From positions 1 through 33,697 of the forward strand of contig JAITMM010000203.1 of the NCBI GenBank assembly GCA_031277335.1: DNA of 33,697 nt, given 5' to 3'. The stretch is from Tannerella sp. GTDB taxonomy: Bacteria > Bacteroidota > Bacteroidia > Bacteroidales > Tannerellaceae. Positions 16,489-26,208 of this stretch are shown piece after piece. The notes under the pieces were generated by a model. It ran no database searches. It saw only the letters and a list, made by a program, of their open reading frames with translations, and was not told the origin of the DNA. The number at the start of each line of letters is the position of its first letter. Positions within the stretch are counted from its first letter, which is position 1. A program made the translations under genes and the position numbers.

Positions 16489-18144
16489 CTATACCTCTTG
16501 ATATAGAAACCTTTTGATACTCATTTTGGGTGTCTTTTCAAAAGCCTCCTGTTGTAGTAGTAACTCGCTTAGTTTGCAGTAGTTGGGGATGCGTTGATTT
16601 ATATCATCCAAGTGATTTCTTATGATAACTTCAAGATCATGTTCTGTAAGTCCGTCTTTCCCGGCCTGTTCACGGTCAGGGAAAACCAATCCGATAAGTT
16701 TCTCCTGTTTTTGAATGACTAACGATTCTGATACATAAGGCATATTATTCAACAGGCTCTCGATCTCTTCCGGATAGATATTCTGTCCGTTTGAACTCAG
16801 TATCAATGCCTTGCTACGTCCGCGTATGAAAATGAAACCATCCTTGTCTATGATACCCAAGTCGCCCGTTCGCATCCATCCGTCCTCCATCAAGACTTCG
16901 GCTGTGGCTTTCGGATTTTTGTAATAACCAAGCATATTATTGGTGCCGCGAACAAGTATTTCACCTGTTTCATGCTCAGGATCAGCAGAATCTATCTTGA
17001 CTTCCATCCTGTCGGCGACTGTGCCGACTGAACCGAACTTAAACGTATCCCATTGTTCGTAAGAGATCAGCGGCCCACATTCCGTCATGCCGTATCCAAC
17101 TGTATATCTGAATCCTATGGCTTTCAGGAATGCTTCGATTTCCTGGTTTAATCCGGCTCCGCCCAGAACTATTTCAAAGAAATTATTGCCGAACGCATCA
17201 TTCAATTTGGAGCATATTTTCTTTTGAATGAGTTGTTTAAGTCCGGGCATGCCGTACATAATCTTCATCGTTGGCTTTTTCAACATTGGAAAGATATTAT
17301 TCTTTACTATTTTTTCAATAATAAGCGGTACGGCAATGACTAATGCGGGGCGAACTGACATAAAGCTATCTATCACCGATTTAGGATTAGGTACTCGCGG
17401 TAGGAAATGTATATGGCAACCTTTATTTATGCCGTTCAAAATCTCAAAAGCCAAGCCATACATGTGAGCCATTGGCAAAACAGATACAAAATTGTCGCCC
17501 GATTTTATAAACGAAAGACATTCAGCCGCATACTTCGTATTGCTCCATAAGCTGCGATAAGGCAGCATGACGCCTTTCGAGAAGCCGGTCGTCCCGGACG
17601 TGTAGTTCAGCAGCGCAAGTTCATCAGGCTCTTCGACGTGATATTTCACATTTTCAGGCCTTAATGTCTCGGGATACAATTTCTTGAAACGTTCATCACG
17701 TTGCGAGTATAGCGCCTCAATATCAGGGTCTTTAGCACAAATCATCGAATAATTATCCAACGAAAAGAAACATGAAGCGTCAGGCATGGCCGATTTGTCA
17801 AGATTTTCCCAGATGGCATTAGCCACAAAGAACAACTTTGTCTCGGAATGGTTTATGATATGATACACATTATCAGGCTTAAAGTCATTTAAAATAGGAA
17901 CGGCTACGGCGCCGTAAGATAAAATGCCGAAAAAACATATAGCCCAACGCGATGAATTTCTGCCCATCAATGCAATTTTATCGCCTTTGCGTATATTGGC
18001 CAATTCAAAGACGACATGCAACTTGGCAATCTCCTCAGCCAAATCTTTGTAATAAAAGGTATTACCTTTCAAGTCGGTCAAAGCCGGTTGCCCCCAGTGA
18101 GCTTTGATACTGTTTTCGATAAGTTCTAAAAATCGTTCGTTCAT
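16489..18144 (-). CDS. AMP-dependent synthetase / long-chain acyl-CoA ligase family
   Basis: LLNYTSGTTGFSKGVMLPYRSL, GYGMTECGPLIS, MRTGDLGIIDKDGFIFIRGRSKALI motifs. Start set at MNERFLE; the track ORF begins 9 codons upstream. Confidence 0.93.
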   Translation of the reverse strand: MNERFLELIENSIKAHWGQPALTDLKGNTFYYKDLAEEIAKLHVVFELANIRKGDKIALMGRNSSRWAICFFGILSYGAVAVPILNDFKPDNVYHIINHSETKLFFVANAIWENLDKSAMPDASCFFSLDNYSMICAKDPDIEALYSQRDERFKKLYPETLRPENVKYHVEEPDELALLNYTSGTTGFSKGVMLPYRSLWSNTKYAAECLSFIKSGDNFVSVLPMAHMYGLAFEILNGINKGCHIHFLPRVPNPKSVIDSFMSVRPALVIAVPLIIEKIVKNNIFPMLKKPTMKIMYGMPGLKQLIQKKICSKLNDAFGNNFFEIVLGGAGLNQEIEAFLKAIGFRYTVGYGMTECGPLISYEQWDTFKFGSVGTVADRMEVKIDSADPEHETGEILVRGTNNMLGYYKNPKATAEVLMEDGWMRTGDLGIIDKDGFIFIRGRSKALILSSNGQNIYPEEIESLLNNMPYVSESLVIQKQEKLIGLVFPDREQAGKDGLTEHDLEVIIRNHLDDINQRIPNYCKLSELLLQQEAFEKTPKMSIKRFLYQEV

Positions 18145-18265
18145 AACGCAGCAAAAAAAATTAATAAGCAATCAATCAATCAGACAAAAATACTGTTTTT
18201 TTGAAAAAAACAAGACAAAATTATTTTTTTTTTCATTTTGTTGACAAATATATCATATTAATTCG

Positions 18266-18273
18266 TATTTTTG
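18266..18273 (+). promoter_or_regulatory. -7 box TATTTTTG for the Gfo/Idh/MocA gene
   Basis: TAnnTTTG with TTG at 18241-18243 (22-nt spacing), upstream of ATG 18340. Confidence 0.45.
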
Positions 18274-18339
18274 TAGCATAAGATTTGCATTACTCTTTTA
18301 ATAAGCATTGATTTATCTATTAATATAATTTTTTACATC

Positions 18340-19632
18340 ATGAATCGAAGAAACTTTATAAAAAACGGATCGTTGAGCTTGGCAGCATTGACGATTCTAC
18401 CGCGTAACGTATTGGGAGGCAATAATTTTATTGCTCCAAGTGATCAGATTAATCTGGGTTTGATAGGTTGTGGAGCGCAGGGTCGCGGCTTGGGGCCTAC
18501 TTTCGCATCAAAGCCCGAAGCTAATGTGATTGCCTTAGTCGACTGCGAATCACTCCGTTTACCTTTTACTCAAGACCTCATTGAAAAAGCTACCGAGAAA
18601 GCTAAAGGTCAGGCTTTCAAAGGTATAAAGCTGTATGGCGATTATAAGGAGATGCTTGCAAATCAAGATATTGATGCTGTGATCATTGCCACTCCCGACC
18701 ATTGGCATGCCTTTATGACGATAGATGCCTGCAAGGCCGGAAAAGACGTATATGTCGAGAAACCTATGTCGCACAGCATTGAAGAGGGGCGCGCCATGGC
18801 GAATGCCGTCAAGAAATACGAGCGTATCCTTCAAGTAGGCAATATGCAGCGCTCATGGCGTAACTTCCGGCAAGCCTGCGAGTTGGTGCGCAACGGATAT
18901 ATCGGCGACATTAAGGAAGTGAAGGTGTCAGTCGGGCCTCCGCCGGTGAAATATAATTTGACGGGACAGCCTCTGCCTAAAACGCTGAATTGGGAACGCT
19001 GGATAGGGCCCGCTCCAATGAATCCTTATAATGAGGAACTTATCTTCCCGTTGGAACGCCGTGGTTTTCCTAACTGGCGCGAATACAAGGAGTATGGAGG
19101 CGGGATGGTGTGCGACTGGGGCGCTCACATGTTTGATATTGCCCAGTGGGCGCTGGGAATGGATGATTCCGGCCCGGTAGAATTTATCCCTGCCAACCCC
19201 AAAAAGCAGCAGCCTCTTACGATGCGTTATGCCAACGGGATCATCATGACACACGAGCCATTCCGAAAGGCCGACGGTAATGCGGTGCGTTTCATCGGGA
19301 CGGATGGCGTGATTGATATCAGCCGCAGTTTCCTCGATACGATCCCTGCCAAATTGCAGGATCAAGTGATCGGCGACAACGAGATTAAACTGTATCACAG
19401 TGACGATCACTATTCTGACTTTCTTGATGCTATGAAGAAACGCACGCAGCCGATAAGTACGGTCGAGGTTGGACATCGCACAGCATCGCTCTGCCAGTTG
19501 GTGAATATCTGCTACGAGCTTGACCGCCCGCTGCAATGGGATCCGGTCAGGGAGCAATTCCTGTTCTACGATGCTGAAGCAAATAACCTGCGCAGTACGC
19601 CTTATAGGGAAGGGTTTAGGTTGAATGAATAA
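18340..19632 (+). CDS. Gfo/Idh/MocA family oxidoreductase with Tat-type N-terminus
   Basis: MNRRNFIKNGSLSLAALTILP leader; NLGLIGCGAQGRG NAD-binding motif; DAVIIATPDHWHAFMTIDACKAGKDVYVEKPMS. Confidence 0.93.
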   Translation: MNRRNFIKNGSLSLAALTILPRNVLGGNNFIAPSDQINLGLIGCGAQGRGLGPTFASKPEANVIALVDCESLRLPFTQDLIEKATEKAKGQAFKGIKLYGDYKEMLANQDIDAVIIATPDHWHAFMTIDACKAGKDVYVEKPMSHSIEEGRAMANAVKKYERILQVGNMQRSWRNFRQACELVRNGYIGDIKEVKVSVGPPPVKYNLTGQPLPKTLNWERWIGPAPMNPYNEELIFPLERRGFPNWREYKEYGGGMVCDWGAHMFDIAQWALGMDDSGPVEFIPANPKKQQPLTMRYANGIIMTHEPFRKADGNAVRFIGTDGVIDISRSFLDTIPAKLQDQVIGDNEIKLYHSDDHYSDFLDAMKKRTQPISTVEVGHRTASLCQLVNICYELDRPLQWDPVREQFLFYDAEANNLRSTPYREGFRLNE

Positions 19633-19664
19633 TGAACAATGAATAATGAATAATTGACAATTCG
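19622..19664. repeat. Degenerate AATGAATAATGAACAATGAATAATGAATAATTGACAATT tract
   Basis: Tandem ATGAAYAA-type units overlapping the stop codon of the upstream CDS; related tracts at 12315-12343 and 26674-26700. Confidence 0.6.
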
Positions 19665-19741
19665 ATTGGTGATGAAAAATGGGAACTATGGTGGTATGTT
19701 TAATATAATGGGCAATGTGGGGGGGGGGGAAATAAGAGATA

Positions 19742-20215
19742 ATGCAAAATATATGTTATTACAAATCGCCTATCGGAATGATGCGGTTGTTGGAGAATGG
19801 GAAGGGATTGACAGGGGTACAATTTGCGTTTGATGTCAATGAGGAATTGAATCATGTCGAACCGAAGACAGCTTTGTTGAAAGAAGCTGTCAGGCAGTTG
19901 AGTGAATATTTTGCCGGGGAACGGACGGCGTTTTCATTGCCGCTTGATCCAAAAGGAACTGATTTTCAAAAACGTACTTGGGATGCGCTGCAACTTATCC
20001 CTTATGGTGAAACGCGTACCTACAAGCAGATAGCCGAAGCCATCGATTGTCCGAAAGGCTGCCGGGCGGTGGGGATGGCCAATAACCGCAATCCGCTTGC
20101 TATCGTCATCCCGTGTCATCGCGTCATCGGTGCGAACGGAGATTTGGTCGGATATGCCAGTGGCTTGGATGTGAAACGGAAATTGCTTGAGATGGAAAGG
20201 GATGATATAAACTAA
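19742..20215 (+). CDS. ogt: Methylated-DNA--protein-cysteine S-methyltransferase
   Basis: FQKRTWDALQLIPYGETRTYKQIA ... NPLAIVIPCHRVIGANGDLVGYASGL; PCHRV active site. Confidence 0.95.
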   Translation: MQNICYYKSPIGMMRLLENGKGLTGVQFAFDVNEELNHVEPKTALLKEAVRQLSEYFAGERTAFSLPLDPKGTDFQKRTWDALQLIPYGETRTYKQIAEAIDCPKGCRAVGMANNRNPLAIVIPCHRVIGANGDLVGYASGLDVKRKLLEMERDDIN

Positions 20216-20218
20216 ATT

Positions 20219-20956
20219 GTGAATCAGGAAGTTATTGACGATAAAGAATTAGGTCACATAGAAATTCGCAGAAACGTGCGGGCGAAGCGCTATTCGTTAC
20301 GTATCGTCAACGGCAGCGTCATTGCTACTATTCCGCATGGAGGTAAAATGCGTGAACTCCTCGCTTTTATCGATTCCAAACGAGAAAGATTGCGAAAGAT
20401 GCTCGAAAATCATCAGGCGCAACCTGTGCTAAACGCGGATGCACGCCTGCAAACATACACTTTTGAATTGCGTATTATCCTGACTCAACGGACGAATATA
20501 TATGTTTCACTGAAAAACAGCATTTTAAATATATGCTGTCCTGAGACAATAGACTTCAATGAGGTGCAGATTCAGCAAAAACTATGGTCGATTATTGCTA
20601 AAGTAATGAGGATGGAAGCTTTACGCACGCTTCCATCTCGTCTCGAAATGCTGGCCGACCGACATGGGTTCAGATATTCGGGAGTAAGTATACGTCATTC
20701 TAAAACGCGTTGGGGCAGTTGTAGCTCGAAAAAGTGTATCAACTTGTCTGTCTCGCTGATGTATCTACCTGAATATCTGATAGATTATGTACTCCTGCAT
20801 GAATTATGCCACACACGCGAAATGAATCACAGCGAACGATTTTGGTCGCTGATGAATCAGGTAACGGGCGGAAATGCTAAAAAACTTCGTAAAGAGCTTA
20901 AAGCATTTCCCGTCTTTACAAACTCGTTTAGGACAGTTCCTCTGCCGACAGAGTAA
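20219..20956 (+). CDS. YgjP-like (SprT/DUF45) metallopeptidase
   Basis: KTRWGSCSSKKCINLSVSLMYLPEYLIDYVLLHELCHTREMNHSERFWSLM; GTG start. Confidence 0.92.
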   Translation: MNQEVIDDKELGHIEIRRNVRAKRYSLRIVNGSVIATIPHGGKMRELLAFIDSKRERLRKMLENHQAQPVLNADARLQTYTFELRIILTQRTNIYVSLKNSILNICCPETIDFNEVQIQQKLWSIIAKVMRMEALRTLPSRLEMLADRHGFRYSGVSIRHSKTRWGSCSSKKCINLSVSLMYLPEYLIDYVLLHELCHTREMNHSERFWSLMNQVTGGNAKKLRKELKAFPVFTNSFRTVPLPTE

Positions 20957-21635
20957 TCAGTTTGTAGCCCTTACCGTGAATGTTGATAATTTCAATATCC
21001 GGATCTTCTTTCAACAACTTCCTTAATTTAGTGATATACACATCCATACTTCTTGCATTAAAATAGTTGTCGTCCACCCAGATTGTTTTCAGTGCATAGT
21101 TGCGTTCCAAAATTTCGTTGGCATGAGAGCAAAGAAGTTTCAGCAGTTCGCTTTCTTTTGTTGTCAATTTAGTCACTTTTTTGCCAATTGTCAACGTCTG
21201 TTTCTGAGTATCAAAGACAAACTGTCCGAGTTTATAGAACGGCACATCTTTGAGTTTCTTGCCTTTCACGCGTCGGAGAATTGCCTCGATACGAAGCAGT
21301 AACTCTTCCATACTGAACGGTTTAGTCATATAATCATCTGCGCCCAACTTAAACCCTTCCAGTATATCCTCCTTCATCGTCTTGGCGGTAAGAAAGAGAA
21401 TAGGTATGTCAGGGTTGATGGCGCGGATATCCTGTGCCAATGCAAAACCGTCTTTTCTCGGCATCATCACGTCTAAAACACAAATGTCATACGTCCCGGA
21501 GATAAAACCCCGATAACCTGATTCTCCATCGGGAAACAGGTCTGTTATATAACCTTTTGCTTGCAGGTATTCTCTGAGTAGACTACCTAAATTCTCATCA
21601 TCTTCACAAAAGAAGATTTTCAATTTTTCTTCCAT
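20928..21635 (-). CDS. rprY: OmpR-family response regulator, RprY-like
   Basis: MEEKLKIFFCEDDENLGSLLREYLQAKGY receiver, DVMMP, KPFSMEELLLRIEAILRR, winged-helix C-terminus. Confidence 0.9.
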   Translation of the reverse strand: MEEKLKIFFCEDDENLGSLLREYLQAKGYITDLFPDGESGYRGFISGTYDICVLDVMMPRKDGFALAQDIRAINPDIPILFLTAKTMKEDILEGFKLGADDYMTKPFSMEELLLRIEAILRRVKGKKLKDVPFYKLGQFVFDTQKQTLTIGKKVTKLTTKESELLKLLCSHANEILERNYALKTIWVDDNYFNARSMDVYITKLRKLLKEDPDIEIINIHGKGYKLITLSAEELS

Positions 21636-21641
21636 AGTTTA

Positions 21642-23180
21642 CTAATTTTTAAATAGTGGTAAAGTTATTATAAATTTTGTTCCAGTAAATTTTTCTTCTT
21701 GCTCGGCGCGAATAGTTCCGCCGTGCTCTTCAACGATTTTGCGAACGTAAGCAAGTCCAAGTCCAAATCCTTTGACGTCATGGACATTACCTGTCGGTAC
21801 GCGATAGAATCGTTCAAATATTTTTTTCAAATGCTCCTTTTTTATGCCTCTTCCATTATCCTCGATAGAGATGTACAACTTGTTGTTATCACTTTTTGTA
21901 CGTGCCATCAATTGGAGAGGGAAATCTTCACGTCTGTATTTCAACGCATTATCCATAAGATTGAATAAAACGTTTGTGAGATGCATTTCGTCTGCGTTGA
22001 TAAGTGAATCTTCTGCTTCGAGATCAATGTCTATGGTGCCTCCAAACTTTTCAACTTTCAAGGCGAATGTATTTACAATGCTTACTAACAAGTCATTGGC
22101 ATCTATTTCCTTTAGCTTTAAAGCTGCCTTTTGTTTCTCAAAGAGAGATATTTGAAGTACTTTTTCTACAAGAAAGCCCAATCGTTTTGTTTCGTCATTT
22201 ATCACGCTTTCAATATGTTTGTAAACTTCCGTATTTTTTACGATGGTCGTATCTTTCAGCATCTGAGCCGCCAGCGATATTGTGGACACGGGCGTCTTCA
22301 GCTCATGCGTCATGTTATTGACGAAATCGTTTTTCATCTCGGAAAGTTTTTTCTGACGGAAAATGGTGTAGATGGTGAAAGTAAACGTAAGTAATAAAAT
22401 AAACGAAAACAAGGCGGAAGGCACTAAGAATGAGATGGAACTGGTGAGATAGTCCTGCTTTGTCGGAAAATAGATTTTCAAGTAATTACGTCTTATTTCA
22501 GGGTCTGCCGGGAAAAGTACTTGCGTGAACAACTCATCTGTCTTGGGTTGATTATTAAAAGCCTTGTTTTGATAAATGACTCTGCCATCCCTATTGACAA
22601 TCAAGAAGGTATATGGAATATCCAGGCCGTTGCTTGCAAGTTCGATATTCAAATAATTGTCTAAGTTTTCGAAATTGATTCTTGCATTGAGCGGTTTCAG
22701 ATAGGCCTCATTTTGAAATTCGTAGATAGCATCTTCGAAAAGCAGAGCAGTATGCTGGTAGCGATTCCGCCAACTTTTCTGCTGTTCCTCCATTTCGCGG
22801 ATAAGAGCGTCCTTAGTCGGTTGATTACGTAAATCATTGCTCCCCAACCGATTCAAATCAGCTTTTTGTACAATTTCAGATTTGGTCTGATTTTGAATTT
22901 GATATATTCCATTCGATTCGGTGGCGATTTGCTGGCTGATAGTGATCCTGTCAGGAGCATTTTTATACCTGAAATACGGGAAATAATTTGTCATATATTC
23001 CCTTGTCTCCTCGCGTTCCACGTATAAGGAAACCTGCTCCAGACAATGTCTGACAGTAGTATCAAATTGCTCATTAGCAGATTTGAGTATCGTACTGACA
23101 TACTTGACCTGTAGAAAAATCAATCCTGTAAAAGTAAAAGCCATCACTCCTACAAGCAACCATATTGTTGACTTTCTCAT
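21642..23180 (-). CDS. rprX: Sensor histidine kinase, RprX-like
   Basis: MTHELKTPVSTISLAAQML H-box, NVLFNLMDNALKY N-box, DNGRGI, GFGLGLAYVRKIVEEHGG; directly upstream of the response regulator gene. Confidence 0.9.
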   Translation of the reverse strand: MRKSTIWLLVGVMAFTFTGLIFLQVKYVSTILKSANEQFDTTVRHCLEQVSLYVEREETREYMTNYFPYFRYKNAPDRITISQQIATESNGIYQIQNQTKSEIVQKADLNRLGSNDLRNQPTKDALIREMEEQQKSWRNRYQHTALLFEDAIYEFQNEAYLKPLNARINFENLDNYLNIELASNGLDIPYTFLIVNRDGRVIYQNKAFNNQPKTDELFTQVLFPADPEIRRNYLKIYFPTKQDYLTSSISFLVPSALFSFILLLTFTFTIYTIFRQKKLSEMKNDFVNNMTHELKTPVSTISLAAQMLKDTTIVKNTEVYKHIESVINDETKRLGFLVEKVLQISLFEKQKAALKLKEIDANDLLVSIVNTFALKVEKFGGTIDIDLEAEDSLINADEMHLTNVLFNLMDNALKYRREDFPLQLMARTKSDNNKLYISIEDNGRGIKKEHLKKIFERFYRVPTGNVHDVKGFGLGLAYVRKIVEEHGGTIRAEQEEKFTGTKFIITLPLFKN

Positions 23181-23387
23181 CGTTTCGTTAGTCGCTTAAA
23201 ATACCGTAACAAATAACGGAAATTTTTAGCTATTAATTATATAAAAATATAAAAAAAAATACCGTTAAATGTTAATAATACGGAAACAGCCATAAAATAC
23301 AACTATAAATGCTCAAAAACAGTCAAATTTTGTCCCTCTTTTTGCATTTTCATGCCAAAGGTAAGAACAATATTGAATAACTTATCG

Positions 23388-23395
23388 TATATTTG
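23388..23395 (+). promoter_or_regulatory. -7 box TATATTTG for the C1 peptidase gene
   Basis: TATATTTG 27 bp upstream of ATG 23423; the track's upstream TTG start falls within it. Confidence 0.5.
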
Positions 23396-23422
23396 CAACA
23401 AATAATCGTAAAAGATTCAAAG

Positions 23423-24598
23423 ATGAGAAGATTTTTACTGTCCGTATTGATATTGACATGCGCGGTTTTATGGACGAACGCGCAGGAAAACTATGTATTT
23501 ACAACTGTCAAAGAGCTGAAAATCACGCCTGTTCATAATCAAAGCCGCACCGGCACTTGTTGGTCATTTTCAGGTATTGCTATGATAGAAGCCGAGCTAT
23601 TGAGATTGGGCAAAGGTGAGTATGACTTGTCGGAAATGTTTGTAGTCAATCATTCGTATCGCGACAAGGCTGAAAAACATGTCCGCCTACACGGTTTGTC
23701 TGAATTTGGGCAGGGAGGTTCGTTTGCCGATGTCACTTATGTGTTTAAGCATTACGGCGCTATGCCAGAAGAAGCCTATTCCGGATTGCAATACGGCGAG
23801 GTACTTCATTCGCACGGCGAAATGGAGACTGTAGCCACCGGCTTTGTTAAAGCTCTGATAACGAATCAGAACGGGAAATTATCACCCGTATGGCCTAAAG
23901 CCTTTCAGGGAATCATTGATGCTTACCTCGGTGAAATACCCGAATCTTTTAACTATAAAGGCAAACAATTCACACCCAAGAGCTTCGGAGAGTCATTGGG
24001 ATTGAATATGGACGATTATGTGTCATTGACGTCGTATACGCACGAACCGTTCTATACAACGTTCGGATTGGAAATTCCCGACAATTGGAGATGGGCTTTA
24101 AGCTACAACCTGCCATTGAACGAATTGATGGAAGTATTTGACAATGCGATTAATAAAGGGTATACGATTGCTTGGGGAGCCGACGTTAGCGAAGCCGGTT
24201 TCATACGTGACGGACTGGCGACTTTCCCCGATTTGGAAGCACAGGAAACGTCAGGTTCTGACCAGGCGCGCTGGGTCGGGCTGAGCAGGACTGAACGCGA
24301 TGCCGAAATCAGAAGGCTGGCCTCCGTCACAAGCAAGGAAGTCGTAGTGACTCAGGAACTTCGCCAGCAAGGTTACAACAATTACCAGACGACAGACGAC
24401 CATGGCATGTTGATATATGGCATTGCTAAAGACCAGACAGGCAAGAAATTCTATCTGGTGAAAAATTCGTGGGGCGTCGATAACAAATTCAAAGGGATAT
24501 GGTATGCCTCCGAAGCATACGTAGCATATAAAACCATGAATATCATGGTACATAAAGATGCTATTCCGGCAGCTATAAGGGCGAAATTGAATCTTTGA
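23423..24598 (+). CDS. Secreted C1-family (aminopeptidase C / bleomycin hydrolase-like) cysteine peptidase
   Basis: Signal MRRFLLSVLILTCAVLWTNAQ; QSRTGTCWSFSG (Cys), DDHGMLIYGIAKD (His), YLVKNSWGVD (Asn). Confidence 0.92.
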   Translation: MRRFLLSVLILTCAVLWTNAQENYVFTTVKELKITPVHNQSRTGTCWSFSGIAMIEAELLRLGKGEYDLSEMFVVNHSYRDKAEKHVRLHGLSEFGQGGSFADVTYVFKHYGAMPEEAYSGLQYGEVLHSHGEMETVATGFVKALITNQNGKLSPVWPKAFQGIIDAYLGEIPESFNYKGKQFTPKSFGESLGLNMDDYVSLTSYTHEPFYTTFGLEIPDNWRWALSYNLPLNELMEVFDNAINKGYTIAWGADVSEAGFIRDGLATFPDLEAQETSGSDQARWVGLSRTERDAEIRRLASVTSKEVVVTQELRQQGYNNYQTTDDHGMLIYGIAKDQTGKKFYLVKNSWGVDNKFKGIWYASEAYVAYKTMNIMVHKDAIPAAIRAKLNL

Positions 24599-24600
24599 TT

Positions 24601-24743
24601 CAATAATTCAAAAATTCAAAGATTCGTGTTCAAAGTTCAAGGTTCAAAGTTCCAAGTTCAAGGATTCCGCCGACACATCATTCCGCACTTGATGCGGAAT
24701 CTCAGGTTCGTATTAATTCGTGTTCATTCGTGTAATTCGTGGC
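24601..24743. repeat. Stacked intergenic repeats: GTTCAAAG-type heptamers, ATTCCGCActtgaTGCGGAAT hairpin, ATTCGTG-type tract
   Basis: 24628-24663 heptamers; 24680-24700 8-bp-arm palindrome; 24707-24743 TTCGTATTAATTCGTGTTCATTCGTGTAATTCGTGGC. Confidence 0.75.
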
Positions 24744-24754
24744 AACAAAATCAA

Positions 24755-26179
24755 ATGAAAATATCTATCAATAAATTCCTAATCCTCTGTGGCCTATCGG
24801 TTTTCACGCTGTCAGGATTTGCTCAAAGTCTTGATCAGGCAAAAAAATTATACAATGAAGGCCTCTATGAAGAAGCCAAACCGGCTTTCGAGCGATTAGT
24901 CAATCAATCTCCCAATAATTCTTCCTATTGTTTATGGTATGGCGTATGTTGTTATGAGACAAATGATTTGGAGCCTGCCGAAAAATATCTGCAGCTTGCC
25001 AGAAACAGAAAGGTGACCGAAGCCTCCCGTTATTTGGCAGTCATGTATACCGATGTATACCGTTTTCAAGAGGCAGAGGAAATGTGGGAAGACTATATCG
25101 CTCAATTGGCAAAAAAAAATGAGGACGTGTCGCTCTTCGAGCAAGAACTTGATAGAGTCAACAAATTGCGTCGTATGAAAGAAAGGACTGAGGATGTGCA
25201 GATTATAGACAGCGTCGTAGTGCATCGCGATCAAATTCTCGGTGCTTATTTCCTCAGTGAAGACTGTGGCAGCTTACAGATGAGCCAAGATTTTTTTGGA
25301 CCTTCAAGAAACACGGAATCAACAGTATATCTCAACCCTAAAGGAGACAGAGCGCTTTATGCCCATCAAGTATTTGAGCAAGGTTATTCGCTCTTCACAC
25401 AATCTAAATTATTGGATACGTGGGCAGACGAGAAGGCAATCTTCCCGGCAGATACGTCTGATAACAACTATCCTTTTATGCTGGGCGACGGGATAACACT
25501 TTATTTTGCGTCCAAAGGGAATGGTTCTATTGGAGGATATGACTTGTTTATAACAAGTTACAATATCAACTCCAATGCTTATCTTGCACCTGAGCAATTG
25601 GGCATGCCTTTTAATTCGCCTGCTAACGACTTTATGTATGTCATCGACGAGGTGAAAAAGGTTGGCTGGTTCGTTTCCGATCGCAATCAACCCGAAGGAT
25701 TTGCATGTGTATATCTGTTTATCCCAAATCCATCGCGCACTCAAATCACTGAAAGTGATGATGATGCATGGCTTGGTGAACGAGCGGCATTGACTTCAAT
25801 ACGCGACACATGGAAAGAAAGCTCTCAATACGACGAACTTATAAATTTGGCAAAATCAAATATTTCATTGACTCAAAAAAAAGAAATACGTGATTTTGAA
25901 TTTGTAATAAATGACAAAGCCATTTATTACACGCTTGGTGAATTTCGTAGTCCTGAGGCTAAATCATTGTATGAAAAAGCGCTTGACCTGAAAAAACTTC
26001 TTAAAACACTTGAAGTCAATTTAGACAAACACAGGCTGACGTATTCTCAAGGTAATCAAAACGTTCGTGATCAATTGAGACTGACAATACTCAATGCCGA
26101 AAGCGAATTGAAGTTGCAACTTGCTCATATCGGTTCTTTGGAGAAACAGGCAAGGAATATTGAAAACTCCTCATATTGA
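24755..26179 (+). CDS. Secreted TPR-repeat protein, possible PD40/beta-propeller-like second half
   Basis: Start MKISINKFLILCGLSVFTLSGFAQ (signal peptide); AKKLYNEGLYEEAKPAFERLVNQSPNN TPR; YFASKGNGSIGGYDLFITSYN segment. The upstream 43 codons of the track ORF are repeat-encoded. Confidence 0.75.
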   Translation: MKISINKFLILCGLSVFTLSGFAQSLDQAKKLYNEGLYEEAKPAFERLVNQSPNNSSYCLWYGVCCYETNDLEPAEKYLQLARNRKVTEASRYLAVMYTDVYRFQEAEEMWEDYIAQLAKKNEDVSLFEQELDRVNKLRRMKERTEDVQIIDSVVVHRDQILGAYFLSEDCGSLQMSQDFFGPSRNTESTVYLNPKGDRALYAHQVFEQGYSLFTQSKLLDTWADEKAIFPADTSDNNYPFMLGDGITLYFASKGNGSIGGYDLFITSYNINSNAYLAPEQLGMPFNSPANDFMYVIDEVKKVGWFVSDRNQPEGFACVYLFIPNPSRTQITESDDDAWLGERAALTSIRDTWKESSQYDELINLAKSNISLTQKKEIRDFEFVINDKAIYYTLGEFRSPEAKSLYEKALDLKKLLKTLEVNLDKHRLTYSQGNQNVRDQLRLTILNAESELKLQLAHIGSLEKQARNIENSSY

Positions 26180-26208
26180 AGTTGTTATAACTATTAACAA
26201 ATTTACAA

